This document shows positions 9,352 to 18,299 of a stretch of 64,000 bases of DNA, one piece after another. Both the position numbers and the translations under genes were made by a program. The notes under the pieces are model-generated. The model did not search any database, was not told where the DNA came from, and saw nothing but the letters and a program-made list of their open reading frames with translations. The stretch's first letter is position 1; each line of letters begins with the position of its first letter. The DNA is from Leptospiraceae bacterium (lineage in GTDB: Bacteria; Spirochaetota; Leptospiria; Leptospirales; Leptospiraceae). The stretch is taken from assembly GCA_015075105.1 (NCBI GenBank), contig JABTUZ010000001.1:1747001-1811000 (forward strand), read 5' to 3'.

Positions 9352-10746
9352 TTATCGTTTTAGACCAAGCACTTCCTGAATCATCTGATCTGATGTTGTA
9401 ATCGTTCTAGAGTTTGCTTGAAACCCTCTTTGAGTTACAATCATGTCTGTAAACTGATCAGAAAGATCTACATTTGACATTTCTAACAGACCCGCATTAA
9501 TTTTTCCTCTACCTGCAATTCCACTTTCACCGATATTAGGCTCACCTGAGTTTATGGAATAGCTAAACATGGTATCTCCGGCTTTATTCAATCCGGCAGG
9601 ATTTGTAAATGTAGCCATTGCAATTCTTGCTAAGGGCTGCTTCACTCCATTTGAAAAAACTCCAGTAATTGTTCCAGAATTATCTATAGAGAATGATTCC
9701 ATATAACCCATAGGGTAGCCGTCTTGCTTTACCGCCTTTGTAGTAAAGTCAGAAGAAAACTGAGTAACACCTGTAATCTTGTTGGCTTCACCTAAATTTA
9801 AAGAAAAAGTTTGAACAGCAGGATTTCCATCAATCCGAAATGATACGTTAGCCGACAGCTTTCCGGTATTTTGCGTGTCTGTTCCATCACCAACCGATAC
9901 AAGTTTGCCATCGGGAGAAAATCCAAGTTCGATTTCTGTATTTCCGGGCACTTGTGTATTTTGTCCACCTGTCGCAGCGACATCAATCGAAACCTGAGAG
10001 GCTTCATTTAAAGATACTCTTGCTTTCCAAACATTATCCCTAACCTTCCACATCTCCATTCTGAGTTGCCTTTCATTTCCTTGATCATCAAACACATTAA
10101 TGGAAGTAACATGCCCTCTTCTTTTTTTTGGATCGGGGTCATTTATAAATTTCAAACGATCTTCTTCTGTGGCATCTGATGGAACAGATAGAACAGATGA
10201 ATTTAAGTTAGATTGAAAATCTACCTGCTTAGTTGCCTTAGCGGCTTCTTTGGAGTATAGTGGAATTACAATGTCTTCTACTGATGCAGATGAATTGATA
10301 AATTTATTTCCATTCTCATCCAAACGACTGTTCCATCCTTGTACCTTTAAACCATTGGCAGGGTTCACATAGTTCCCATTTTTATCCACGTTGAATGAGC
10401 CTGCGCGAGTATAAAAAGATTTATCTCCATCTTTCACGATAAAAAATCCCTCACCAGAAACTGCAACGTCAGTGTTCTTTCCTGTTGTTTGCAAAGCTCC
10501 TTGAGTCATAATTTTATCAATCGTTGCAATTAGAGCACCAAGCCCTACCTGATGAGGGTTCACACCACCAATGTTTTCCTTTGGCTCAGATGCGCCCATA
10601 AGCTCTTGTGAAATCATGTCTTGAAACGTGACTCTTTCCGTTTTAAACCCATGGGTGTTTACATTCGAAATATTATTTCCAATCACATCCATTCTTACCT
10701 GATGGTTTTTTAATCCAGACACTCCGGAATAAAGAGATCTCATCAT
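9352..10746 (-). CDS. flgE: Flagellar hook protein FlgE
   Basis: 464 residues. Hook subunit, exported by the flagellar type III system and polymerised in the periplasm under the FlgD cap. The N-terminal rod-type motif [20 protein letters not shown] and the following [20 protein letters not shown], the core [10 protein letters not shown], and the C-terminal coil [20 protein letters not shown] are all clear. AGAGG precedes the ATG. Last gene of the fliF-flgE operon. The protein has no cysteine: Ser179 stands where spirochete hook proteins have the Cys that forms the lysinoalanine cross-link, while Lys166, 13 residues earlier, is kept (see findings). Confidence 0.96.
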   Translation of the reverse strand: MMRSLYSGVSGLKNHQVRMDVIGNNISNVNTHGFKTERVTFQDMISQELMGASEPKENIGGVNPHQVGLGALIATIDKIMTQGALQTTGKNTDVAVSGEGFFIVKDGDKSFYTRAGSFNVDKNGNYVNPANGLKVQGWNSRLDENGNKFINSSASVEDIVIPLYSKEAAKATKQVDFQSNLNSSVLSVPSDATEEDRLKFINDPDPKKRRGHVTSINVFDDQGNERQLRMEMWKVRDNVWKARVSLNEASQVSIDVAATGGQNTQVPGNTEIELGFSPDGKLVSVGDGTDTQNTGKLSANVSFRIDGNPAVQTFSLNLGEANKITGVTQFSSDFTTKAVKQDGYPMGYMESFSIDNSGTITGVFSNGVKQPLARIAMATFTNPAGLNKAGDTMFSYSINSGEPNIGESGIAGRGKINAGLLEMSNVDLSDQFTDMIVTQRGFQANSRTITTSDQMIQEVLGLKR

Positions 10747-10776
10747 AAATTTTTACCTCTCCAAAATTTTTTATTT

Positions 10777-11493
10777 TTATTCATATATTTTTCCACTAGA
10801 ATTGTTTTTGCCCGGGAAGTTCCAATCTTCCAAAGTTTTCTCTTTTAAATTATTGGAACTTTCATTTGCTTCATTCACTTTAGCGTCTTCTTTCATAACT
10901 TCAGTTTTCTCTCTCCCTTGAGTTTGGACGTTAGGCGACTTTGGGTCGTGTTTATCAGATTTAGGAAACGATACCGAAACAGGTTTTTCTTCTTTGTTTA
11001 ATATTGCAGGATCAGAAATGAGAGTAATCTGATTTACATCGATTGTTTTCCCGTTTACACGGACAAAAGTTTTTCCATCCGAATCAAAAAATAAAGCTCC
11101 CGCTATACCAACAATACTTTCGCCATTCACAAAATCAGGACCGGACACTATTTTCCCTACTAAAGAATAGCTCTGCCTTGACTCCATCTTAGAAATTCCA
11201 GAAGAAATATTTTTCATTTGCTCTAGACTGGAGAATTGCGCCATCTGTGCAATAAAATCTTGATCTTTCACAGGGCTTGTAGGGTCTTGATGGGACAATT
11301 GTGTGATTAGAAGTTTCAGAAAATCATCCTTTCCAAGTTGCTTTTGACCGGATCGAATTTCGATTCCTTTCAACCCTCCCTTTTCTTCCTTATCTAAATT
11401 CTCAAGATGTTTTTTTAGATCGAATCTTTTATCCGAATCTAAATACCTAGCTCTTGCTGCTTCAGAATTTTGAGTTGTTTGTATATCAGGCAT
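10777..11493 (-). CDS. flgD: Flagellar hook assembly protein FlgD (hook cap)
   Basis: 238 residues. FlgD forms the scaffold at the tip of the growing hook. The diagnostic N-terminal block is present: [20 protein letters not shown] near residues 53-72, then [20 protein letters not shown]. The middle (about 105-160) should be the FlgD Tudor/Ig-like part, and the last 70 residues are polar and low-complexity, longer than in enteric FlgD. It lies 19 bases downstream of fliK and 30 bases before flgE, the order expected for hook genes. Confidence 0.93.
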   Translation of the reverse strand: MPDIQTTQNSEAARARYLDSDKRFDLKKHLENLDKEEKGGLKGIEIRSGQKQLGKDDFLKLLITQLSHQDPTSPVKDQDFIAQMAQFSSLEQMKNISSGISKMESRQSYSLVGKIVSGPDFVNGESIVGIAGALFFDSDGKTFVRVNGKTIDVNQITLISDPAILNKEEKPVSVSFPKSDKHDPKSPNVQTQGREKTEVMKEDAKVNEANESSNNLKEKTLEDWNFPGKNNSSGKIYE

Positions 11494-11512
11494 GAATTAT
11501 TTCTCCAAGGAA

Positions 11513-13105
11513 TTAAATTTTTATATCCAAAATATTTGAAGAAAGTGATTCAACCAGAATGCCATTTTCTTCTATAGATTTTTCTTGTAGTTTATTGTTA
11601 CCTCTAAAACTACCCTCTTTTTCTTCTGCAAAGTTATCGTCTTTTGCAAAATTCATAAAATTCCCATTGCCACCTACTTCTATCTGAAGATTGTCTAAAC
11701 TCAAACCAACAGATTTCAACTCAATTTTTAGATTTGCCATTTCAGTAGCTACCGCAGCTTTTACGGTTTCTGATTCCACCACGATTTTTCCTTCTACTCT
11801 GTTTTTTTCAATTGTTACATTCAATAAAACTTTTCCCAGTTCCTTTGGATGTAAAGATACTTGTGCAGAGCTTTTTCCATTTTCAACAATATGCACTTTC
11901 GCCTGACGCACTAAATTATTCAGTGACTTCTGAAACTTTTCAGATTTCAACATCTCTTCATTGGGTTGTATTTTTTGTGTCGATTTGTCCTTCAAAGACA
12001 CGGTACTATGAAAAAAGAACTGACCCGATCTTTTATCGTCAAAACTACCTCTTTCTTTTTCATTAGATGAATTAAAATCTTTTAAGGAGTTTATGCCTTT
12101 GGCTTCCAAGTTTTCTGACTTCACTCTCTCAGAATTGTGTATTTCTTCTTTTTCTCTTTTAATTTGCCATTTCGATTTATCTAAAAATGAAACATTTACT
12201 TCTTTTTCAGGTGTATTATTCTTTTTTTCAGATGCACCATTCTCTATGAGTGATTTTTCTTCTTGGAGTTTTTCCGATTTCATCTCAATTGTTTTTGATT
12301 CATCTTCACTGTCTAAAAAATCGTTTAACCCTTCGTTGTTCTTTGGAGAAGAAATATCTTGCTTAAATGATATTTTTATGGTTTCTGAATTATTCGGATT
12401 TTCTCTATGTTCAAATTCATCTATAGATTCTTCACCTGCAATTGAATCATTTGAAAAATCCTTTTCGAGAATTTCCTGCGAATATTGAAAAAGTTCTAAA
12501 TTGAAAAACCGAGGATCATCTATTAAAAAATCGTCTTCATTTTCTGAATCTTCAAATTCTGAAATTGTTTCGTCGGAAATGTTATTATCTATTTTTATTT
12601 CATCTGTCTTAGAGACTTTTTTTTCAAACAACAGATTCTCTACAAATTCTCGAAAATCAAATTGCTTTTCCTGTTTTGACTCTGACTTCTCTAAGTTTTC
12701 AGAAGGCTCTTTTGCCACCAGTACCTCAGTCAATTTAGATGCAGCCTTTTCAATCTGTCCTTTAAAAATAGAATATCTATTTTGTTTAGAATTTGTTTTT
12801 TCTTCTTTCTCTTCTTCTAATGTGTCAGGTTTATCATCAGAGGAAGTTTCTGTTTTTTTATTTTCTATTTCTTCTTTTTTGACTATAGGATTCTCTAAGT
12901 TTTCAAACTCGTGTTTTTCATTAGAAAGTCTTTCATTTGCTTTTATATTAGTATCGCTAATAAGTATTTGTGCAGAGGACTGAATATTTTTTAGTATATT
13001 TAAAAAAGAACTATTTCCAGAATTCTCTTTTTTTAATTGTGATGATGGAAGAGCTTCTTCCTTTTTCAAAAAATCTGAATGACCAACTTCCCTTACAAGG
13101 CTCAT
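11513..13105 (-). CDS. fliK: Flagellar hook-length control protein FliK
   Basis: 530 residues. About the first 400 are highly charged, Ser/Glu/Lys-rich and probably disordered, as expected for the molecular ruler part. The C-terminal Flg_hook domain (about 400-490) is recognisable: AQVSLHPKELGKVLLNVTIE, then VKAAVATEMANLKIELKSVG and LDNLQIEVGG. FliK measures hook length and switches the export gate through FlhB. ATG preceded by GGGAG. Place in the operon directly before flgD supports the call. Confidence 0.88.
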   Translation of the reverse strand: MSLVREVGHSDFLKKEEALPSSQLKKENSGNSSFLNILKNIQSSAQILISDTNIKANERLSNEKHEFENLENPIVKKEEIENKKTETSSDDKPDTLEEEKEEKTNSKQNRYSIFKGQIEKAASKLTEVLVAKEPSENLEKSESKQEKQFDFREFVENLLFEKKVSKTDEIKIDNNISDETISEFEDSENEDDFLIDDPRFFNLELFQYSQEILEKDFSNDSIAGEESIDEFEHRENPNNSETIKISFKQDISSPKNNEGLNDFLDSEDESKTIEMKSEKLQEEKSLIENGASEKKNNTPEKEVNVSFLDKSKWQIKREKEEIHNSERVKSENLEAKGINSLKDFNSSNEKERGSFDDKRSGQFFFHSTVSLKDKSTQKIQPNEEMLKSEKFQKSLNNLVRQAKVHIVENGKSSAQVSLHPKELGKVLLNVTIEKNRVEGKIVVESETVKAAVATEMANLKIELKSVGLSLDNLQIEVGGNGNFMNFAKDDNFAEEKEGSFRGNNKLQEKSIEENGILVESLSSNILDIKI

Positions 13106-13211
13106 AACGATCTCCCTTAAAGAACATCGTTATTTCTCAAAAAATCTTTAAATATTTATCTTCCTGTTTATAAATACTATGTCTCATCTTAAAAAAAAAT
13201 ACAAACTTATC

Positions 13212-13601
13212 TTATTGCCCTTCCGAACATTTTTTGCTTTCTACCAAAATTACTGGAAGTCTCATTTTTTTTTCTTGAATTGTAAATTTCCTATGTTTTA
13301 AAAACACCCCACACAACCGAAAACCGTACCCCACCTTTGCACCGTTTATTAATTCCGGGTCATAAGACTCAATCACTACCGGGTTCTTCAAATTCTTTGC
13401 CATTACAAATCGAACAGATTGACCCGAATACAATACATGAATAACCTCTCCTTCAACCTCAATAATTTTTCCTTTAGCTAATTTAAAGTTATTATAAACA
13501 CTATCGCTCATAGTAACTTTTTGCAAGGGCGTTTTCTTCTCTGAATATAGTAAAGTTTGAAATATAAGAATTCCAAATATAAGTTTTACAACCGTTTTCA
13601 A
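13212..13601 (-). CDS. Exported protein of the flagellar operon, unknown function
   Basis: 129 residues. An N-terminal signal peptide (about 1-20, VVKLIFGILIFQTLLYS) indicates periplasmic location. The mature part is predicted beta-rich with a segment IIEVEGEVIHVLYSGQSVRFVMA that reads like an OB- or SH3-like strand set, and two cysteines (about 98 and 125). I do not recognise a family. The ATG overlaps the flbB stop by four bases, so it is translated with FlbB. Being between flbB and fliK, it may be a periplasmic flagellar accessory protein; that is inference. Confidence 0.7.
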   Translation of the reverse strand: MKTVVKLIFGILIFQTLLYSEKKTPLQKVTMSDSVYNNFKLAKGKIIEVEGEVIHVLYSGQSVRFVMAKNLKNPVVIESYDPELINGAKVGYGFRLCGVFLKHRKFTIQEKKMRLPVILVESKKCSEGQ

Positions 13602-14251
13602 TTTGATTTATTTTCCTCGCTACTAAAACTGATCTTTTCATCCACTACTTTATCAGACTCACTATCCAACCATTTATTTGTAATCACCGACCTTCTCTCA
13701 GGTGTAAATAATGTTAATAGATATGTAGTGATCGTTTGTTTTCCCTCTTCTTCTGCGTCTTTATCCATCTGTTTAAACACATCGATAATGTCGCTGTCCG
13801 GCCAATTTTTTAACATCCCTACCGCAGAATCTGGAGGCATGTTAGCAACCTTATTCGCTAACACTTTAATTTTATTCTTTCTAGAATTTTCAGCCTCTTC
13901 TTTTTCTTTGACTTCTTTTTCTTTTTGACGAATTCCGAGTTTCATTTGCTCTAATTTTTCACTTTCTGCTTCTAATTTCTCTTTTTCCATCGCAAGTGAT
14001 TTTCTGATATTTTCAACTTCTTCAATTTCTTCAGATAATCTTTCTTTACTCTTCCGTATTTCTATTTTTTCAATTTCAGTGGGAGACTCTTCATCTTGAT
14101 TTACTATGGCAGGTTTCTTGGACAAAAATGGAAATATCTCATCTGCATTGATCACTTGAAAGTAATCAAATACAAAAAATCCAATTGATATTAAAAATAA
14201 AATTAATACAATTAAATAGAATGCTCTTGCTTTTTCAGTAATTCCACTCAT
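13598..14251 (-). CDS. flbB: Periplasmic flagellar collar protein FlbB (MotE-like)
   Basis: 217 residues. One transmembrane helix (about 10-30), a long coiled coil (about 60-130, runs of Glu/Lys heptads), then a MotE/MgtE-N-like domain with NMPPDSAVGMLKNWPDSDII and the block TYLLTLFTPERRSVI. In spirochetes FlbB is the base of the collar around the periplasmic motor and helps assemble the stator. Position after fliJ matches other spirochete operons. ATG preceded by AAGGAG. Confidence 0.85.
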   Translation of the reverse strand: MSGITEKARAFYLIVLILFLISIGFFVFDYFQVINADEIFPFLSKKPAIVNQDEESPTEIEKIEIRKSKERLSEEIEEVENIRKSLAMEKEKLEAESEKLEQMKLGIRQKEKEVKEKEEAENSRKNKIKVLANKVANMPPDSAVGMLKNWPDSDIIDVFKQMDKDAEEEGKQTITTYLLTLFTPERRSVITNKWLDSESDKVVDEKISFSSEENKSN

Positions 14252-14268
14252 ACGCTATCTCCTTATAA

Positions 14269-14550
14269 CTATTCAGTTTTAAATTTTGAATCCATTTTTG
14301 ATATTTTTCTATGAAGCTCTGCTACATTGGAATCCAAAGAAACAAGAGATTTTTTTAAAACTTCTGTTTCAGTAAGATTTTTTTCAAAAAGTTTCCAAAA
14401 AGCCCCACGATTTTCTGACGAATTATGCAAATCTATTGTAGAGTTTTTGTAACTCACTTGATTCTTTTTTTGTAAATTCTCGCTCATGGTCATCTGACTC
14501 TTCTGTCGCAGATCCGACAAAACCGAAAAATTTATCCTTGTTATCTCCAT
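14269..14550 (-). CDS. Small coiled-coil protein overlapping fliJ
   Basis: 93 residues from an ATG with a very good ribosome site (AAGGAG, 8 bases upstream). The first 42 codons overlap the end of fliJ in another frame (128 bases). The C-terminal half, with LTETEVLKKSLVSLDSNVAELHRKI, has a heptad pattern. Internal ATGs at 14493 and 14487 would reduce the overlap but have weaker ribosome sites. No known family; its position between fliJ and flbB suggests a flagellar chaperone or export partner. It could also be partly an artefact if fliJ really ends earlier. Confidence 0.55.
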   Translation of the reverse strand: MEITRINFSVLSDLRQKSQMTMSENLQKKNQVSYKNSTIDLHNSSENRGAFWKLFEKNLTETEVLKKSLVSLDSNVAELHRKISKMDSKFKTE

Positions 14551-14995
14551 TTGGCTTTCTCCTTAATGCACTTATCGTGTTGAATTCTTCAGTTTCATTT
14601 CTTTCAACTTTAGAAACCATATCATTGAATTCTTTAATTTTTTTCTCTTTTAGTATTTCTATGATTCTGACTTGCTTGATCGCTTCATTTACTTCTATTC
14701 TTGCTTGATTCAAAGCAGAATTCTGTTTTTCTATTTCCACAAAATAGTTTTCAATTTCTACGTACAGCCTTTTCATATAGGCATCGAACGCTCGAAAATT
14801 AGTTAGGTCGGCTCCTGCTTGTACAGATTCATTTAATTGCATTCTGGATATTTCAATTTCTTTTTCATTTTCCTGAATCTGCAATTTATATGAATTCACT
14901 ACACTTACAATTTCTGCAAGTGCCCGGAACTTTTCATCCAACTTCATTTTCCTAAGTCTCAAAACAGTTTCTAAATGGAATTTAAACTTCTTCAA
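14423..14995 (-). CDS. fliJ: Flagellar export protein FliJ
   Basis: 190 residues. Starts KKFKFHLETVLRLRKMKLDE, the typical FliJ N-terminus, and continues as an antiparallel coiled coil to about residue 140. FliJ sits in the FliI hexamer and couples it to FlhA. The start overlaps the fliI stop (ATGA, 4 bases). The protein is longer than the usual 140-150 residues; the extra C-terminal 40-50 residues (from about RRKPNGDNKDKFF) are the part that overlaps the small downstream gene. Confidence 0.88.
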   Translation of the reverse strand: MKKFKFHLETVLRLRKMKLDEKFRALAEIVSVVNSYKLQIQENEKEIEISRMQLNESVQAGADLTNFRAFDAYMKRLYVEIENYFVEIEKQNSALNQARIEVNEAIKQVRIIEILKEKKIKEFNDMVSKVERNETEEFNTISALRRKPNGDNKDKFFGFVGSATEESDDHEREFTKKESSELQKLYNRFA

Positions 14996-16353
14996 AATAC
15001 TTCTTCCTTGTTCTCTTTAAATATATTTTTGAGAGAGGAAAGTGTTGCTGTATAAGAACTTCTTTCTTCGATTTTTTGTTTTAAAAACTCGTCTATGATG
15101 TTTTTTTTCTCAATTGAAATGTCTGTCTTTGGATCAGAGCCTTTCACATAAGCATTTAACTTAATCAACTCTTCACTATTCTCATAAATGGAAATCAACT
15201 CTCTTGTTAAACCTGCAAACATCAGTTGTTCTTCCGATACAATTCGCGGCATTACTCTTGAAATTGAAGCCGGAATATCAATAGCAGGATAGTGATTTTT
15301 CTCTGCGAGTTTTCTTGTCAAAACTATATGCCCGTCCAAAAGCCCCCTCACTGCATCTGCAATTGGATCATTCATTTCATCCGGTTCTGTCAAGATTGTA
15401 TAGAATGAAGTAATTGTTCCACCTGTCTTTGAAGTTCCTGTTCTCTCTACTAATTTTGCCAATTTTGCAAATACACTCGGACCAAATCCTCTTGTAATTA
15501 CAGGCTCTCCATAAGACGCACCGATTTCTCTGTTGGCTTGTGCAAATCTTGTCAATGAGTCCATGAGTAGATTGACATGAAGCCCTTTGTCTCTGAAATA
15601 TTCTGCTATGGAAGTTGCTATCAGTGCACTGTTCATTTGTTGAATTTTTGGATTATCCGAGGTTGCAATTACTACTACCGATTTTTTTAAAGACTCTCTT
15701 CCCAAATCTACTTCCAAGAATTCATTTACTTCTTTTCCACGCTCTCCAATAAGCGAAATCACGTTCACATCTGCATCTGTGTATCTTGCAATCATTCCGA
15801 GTAAGCTGGATTTCCCTACACCCGAACCCGAAAAAATTCCAATTCTTTGCCCCCTGCCTACAGTTAGGATTCCGTCTATCGCACGAATCCCAGTTGATAA
15901 AATATTTTTAATAATTGGTCTTTCAAGAGGATTGGCTACATCGTTATCAGGAAGCCTTTCTTCGTTAGTAAAAATTAACCCCTTCCCGTCAATCGGTTTG
16001 CCTGCCCCGTTCAAAACCCTTCCCAAAAGCTCATCTCCAACATTTACAAGTAGTTTTTTTCCTGAGGAAAAAACAAAAGCCTTAGGAAAAACTCCCTCTA
16101 CTTCACCAAAAGGCATAAGTGTATATTTATGACCGTCAAATCCTATAATCTCACACTGTAGATAACCCTTTTTGTCAAATTTTTCGACATCCATAATTTC
16201 ACCAATTCTTGAATCTGGTGGACCTTGAGAGTAAATTACGTTTCCGACCACTTCAACTACCTGCCCGCTTTTCCGAATAGTTTCAGTTTTGTCTAAAACC
16301 AATTGGTATTTGGAGAGCACATCTACTTTTTCTGTAAATTTTTTCTCAATCAT
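14992..16353 (-). CDS. fliI: Flagellum-specific ATPase FliI
   Basis: 453 residues, standard length. ATPase of the flagellar type III export apparatus, hexameric, on the cytoplasmic side of the motor. Walker A is GIFSGSGVGKSSLLG (about 170), followed by SLIGERGKEVNEF; Walker B region NLLMDSLTRFAQANREIG; and GASYGEPVITRGFGPSVF. The N-terminal domain has the beta-barrel found in F1-like ATPases. It overlaps fliJ and lies 56 bases after fliH. The ATG lacks a good ribosome site. Confidence 0.96.
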   Translation of the reverse strand: MIEKKFTEKVDVLSKYQLVLDKTETIRKSGQVVEVVGNVIYSQGPPDSRIGEIMDVEKFDKKGYLQCEIIGFDGHKYTLMPFGEVEGVFPKAFVFSSGKKLLVNVGDELLGRVLNGAGKPIDGKGLIFTNEERLPDNDVANPLERPIIKNILSTGIRAIDGILTVGRGQRIGIFSGSGVGKSSLLGMIARYTDADVNVISLIGERGKEVNEFLEVDLGRESLKKSVVVIATSDNPKIQQMNSALIATSIAEYFRDKGLHVNLLMDSLTRFAQANREIGASYGEPVITRGFGPSVFAKLAKLVERTGTSKTGGTITSFYTILTEPDEMNDPIADAVRGLLDGHIVLTRKLAEKNHYPAIDIPASISRVMPRIVSEEQLMFAGLTRELISIYENSEELIKLNAYVKGSDPKTDISIEKKNIIDEFLKQKIEERSSYTATLSSLKNIFKENKEEVF

Positions 16354-16409
16354 TCGGGTTTATGTCTCATTAAGTTTTATAAAAGAAGTATGTCGCATAA
16401 CGTCTAATT

Positions 16410-17324
16410 TTAAATTGGCTCAGCGTTTCTGATTGCTTCTTCGATTTCTTTTAATTGTGTACTGATACGTGCATCAATTGCACCAACGTCGGTTTCGATA
16501 ATGACTCCACCTCGATCCACTCTTGAGTCTTCGGAAATATTTACCTTTCTCAATGATTCCATCATTTTTATAAGCTCGTCCTTATGAGCCGCAGTAAGTT
16601 CAAGGTCAGCAAAATTCACACGAATATCAACTCTATCTCTGTCTTTGATTCTCTTAAGCGCTTCTCGAATATTGTTAAGTACAATTTCTTTCCTTTCTAT
16701 GATTTCATCTTTAATAACCTTTCTTGCGATGATAAGTATCATTTCCACCATTTGCTTTTCGGATGCTTTAATTATATCTTCACGAATATCTATTGCTTTT
16801 CAGACTATCGTACTAATCTGTCGATAAGCCTAACTTCCTTGCCCTTTTTTTGAAATGCTCCTACTGCCATCATACCCTTTCTGATAGGCTTCGTGCTCTA
16901 CCTCGGCAACTTTCATCTCGGCTTCTTTGATCATTCTCTCTACTTCTAATTTAGCGCGATCCATGATTTGATCGGCTTTTGCTTTTCCGGAGTCTTCTTC
17001 TAATTTTACCTTTTCTTTTGAATCCTGTATCATCTGGAAAGCACGAGTCTTTCCTTCTTCTTCTATTGCTTCGGCTTTTTTTCTTGCATCTTCTAATAAC
17101 TGTCGAACCTGTTCTTCCGTTTCCTGTCTATACCTATCAAGCTCGGCTTCAATTTCTTCGATGGAAGGTCCCTGGTACTGTTCGATTACATTTCCTTCTT
17201 GATCGACCTCGAACTCTTCTGCTTCTTCATCTCTGTGAAATTTTTTGTATTTATCGGGGATTATAAGCTCTACTTGATCTTGGATATCAGCAATCTGAAC
17301 AGGTTTGAATACAAGTTTACTCAT
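16410..17324 (-). pseudogene. fliH: Flagellar export regulator FliH, reading frame interrupted
   Basis: FliH binds FliI and FliN and tethers the export ATPase to the C-ring. The N-terminal part (164 codons, 17324-16830) carries the helical GxxxA-type, Glu/Lys-rich region and ends prematurely shortly after EHEAYQKGYD. The C-terminal FliI-binding part (from about 16802, with the first ATG at 16751) contains IARKVIKDEIIERK and the conserved VDRGGVIIETDVGAIDAR. Both parts are in the same frame, but the conserved middle (KEVRLIDRLVR) reads only in the +1 frame, and in-frame TAG and TGA lie between. The total span, 915 bases or 304 codons plus stop, is that of an intact FliH. Either a real lesion, two separate peptides, or consensus sequence errors. 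Confidence 0.8.
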
Positions 17325-18299
17325 CTATTTTATCTTCCATATTTTGATATAACCGGAATCCACCGACAATCGTAGTGCACCCAGAATACCTTTTTGAGCT
17401 TCTTCAATTTCAGCGAGAGAAATAGGTCCCATTGAATCCATCTCACATTTTACGCTTTTTCTCAACCAGTTATCAATTAAAGAAAAAATTTCTTCTTTTA
17501 AAGAAGTCTCAACACCTTTCAAGGCAGAGGCAATTACAATAGGATGAAATTTTTCTAGAAATTTAGTCAAAGAATTTCTCCCGATTTTCAAAAGATCATT
17601 CATATCAAAATAGTGCTCTGTTATATTTTCGGCAAACTCGGGATTTTTTTCCCTAATTTTAGAGATTAGATCACCCGAAATATTTGGACTAACCTTTGTT
17701 AAAATGTCAGCTACCTTTCGGCCATTTCGATTTTTTACGGTAGGAGATAGCTCTCTCTCAATCAATGCTTTTTTAAATTTAACAAACCTCTCTAACTCAT
17801 CTGCATTTTTATCTGAATAAAAATCTAATGCTTGTATCTCTTCTAACACCTCTTCTCTAAAACTATCCGAAAACTCTTCAAAAAGCAGAGAAGACTCTTC
17901 GGGATCTGTATATGACATAATCAGGGCAACAATTTTCGCAGACTCACCAAGCACTAACTTAGAAAGTTCTTTCTTCTTCGTCCTTTTTAAATATTCAACT
18001 ACAGATTCTTCCTTTTTAGCATCTTTTACAATCTTCTCAATCTCTGCTAATATCTCTCTCGCAAAATCTGTATTCTCTTTCTTTGGTGTAGAAATTGGAT
18101 TTTGAAAATGCTTTCCAAATAACTTTAGAACCTTGTTCTCGTCTTCTTTGGAAACTGCACCCGCAGAATCCAACTCTCCGAGAAGTTTTTCTATTTCCTC
18201 AGGTTTTAAATAAGAATACACTTCTTGGGGAAGTGAATCCCCAAGCATCCCAAGTAGTATCGCTGATTTATTTTTTACTCTGGAAGAAATTGTTTTCAA
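17325..18299 (-). CDS. fliG: FliG-family flagellar motor switch protein, divergent
   Basis: 324 residues, close to the FliG norm, with N, middle and C domains. The C domain has [20 protein letters not shown] and [21 protein letters not shown], matching FliG ALKGA..ELKEKIF...MGPV...EEAQ. Two hallmark sites are altered: the FliM-binding EHPQ motif of the middle domain reads ESAK, and the torque helix (DDRSIQRLLKEV in enteric FliG) reads [12 protein letters not shown], so most rotor charges are lost. It overlaps fliF by four bases and directly precedes fliH. Spirochetes can have more than one FliG; this one may be structural, with a torque-generating paralogue elsewhere. Confidence 0.85.
   Translation of the reverse strand: MKTISSRVKNKSAILLGMLGDSLPQEVYSYLKPEEIEKLLGELDSAGAVSKEDENKVLKLFGKHFQNPISTPKKENTDFAREILAEIEKIVKDAKKEESVVEYLKRTKKKELSKLVLGESAKIVALIMSYTDPEESSLLFEEFSDSFREEVLEEIQALDFYSDKNADELERFVKFKKALIERELSPTVKNRNGRKVADILTKVSPNISGDLISKIREKNPEFAENITEHYFDMNDLLKIGRNSLTKFLEKFHPIVIASALKGVETSLKEEIFSLIDNWLRKSVKCEMDSMGPISLAEIEEAQKGILGALRLSVDSGYIKIWKIK

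Noticed and set aside
9198-9401. 67-codon plus-strand frame overlapping the end of flgE
   Set aside because: No ribosome site, antisense to flgE over part of its length, and it covers the hairpin at 9209-9238.
12093-12983. Long Ser/Phe-rich plus-strand frames opposite fliK (also opposite the acidic protein at 28456-29151)
   Set aside because: Mirror frames of Glu/Asp/Lys-rich minus-strand proteins; no start signals.
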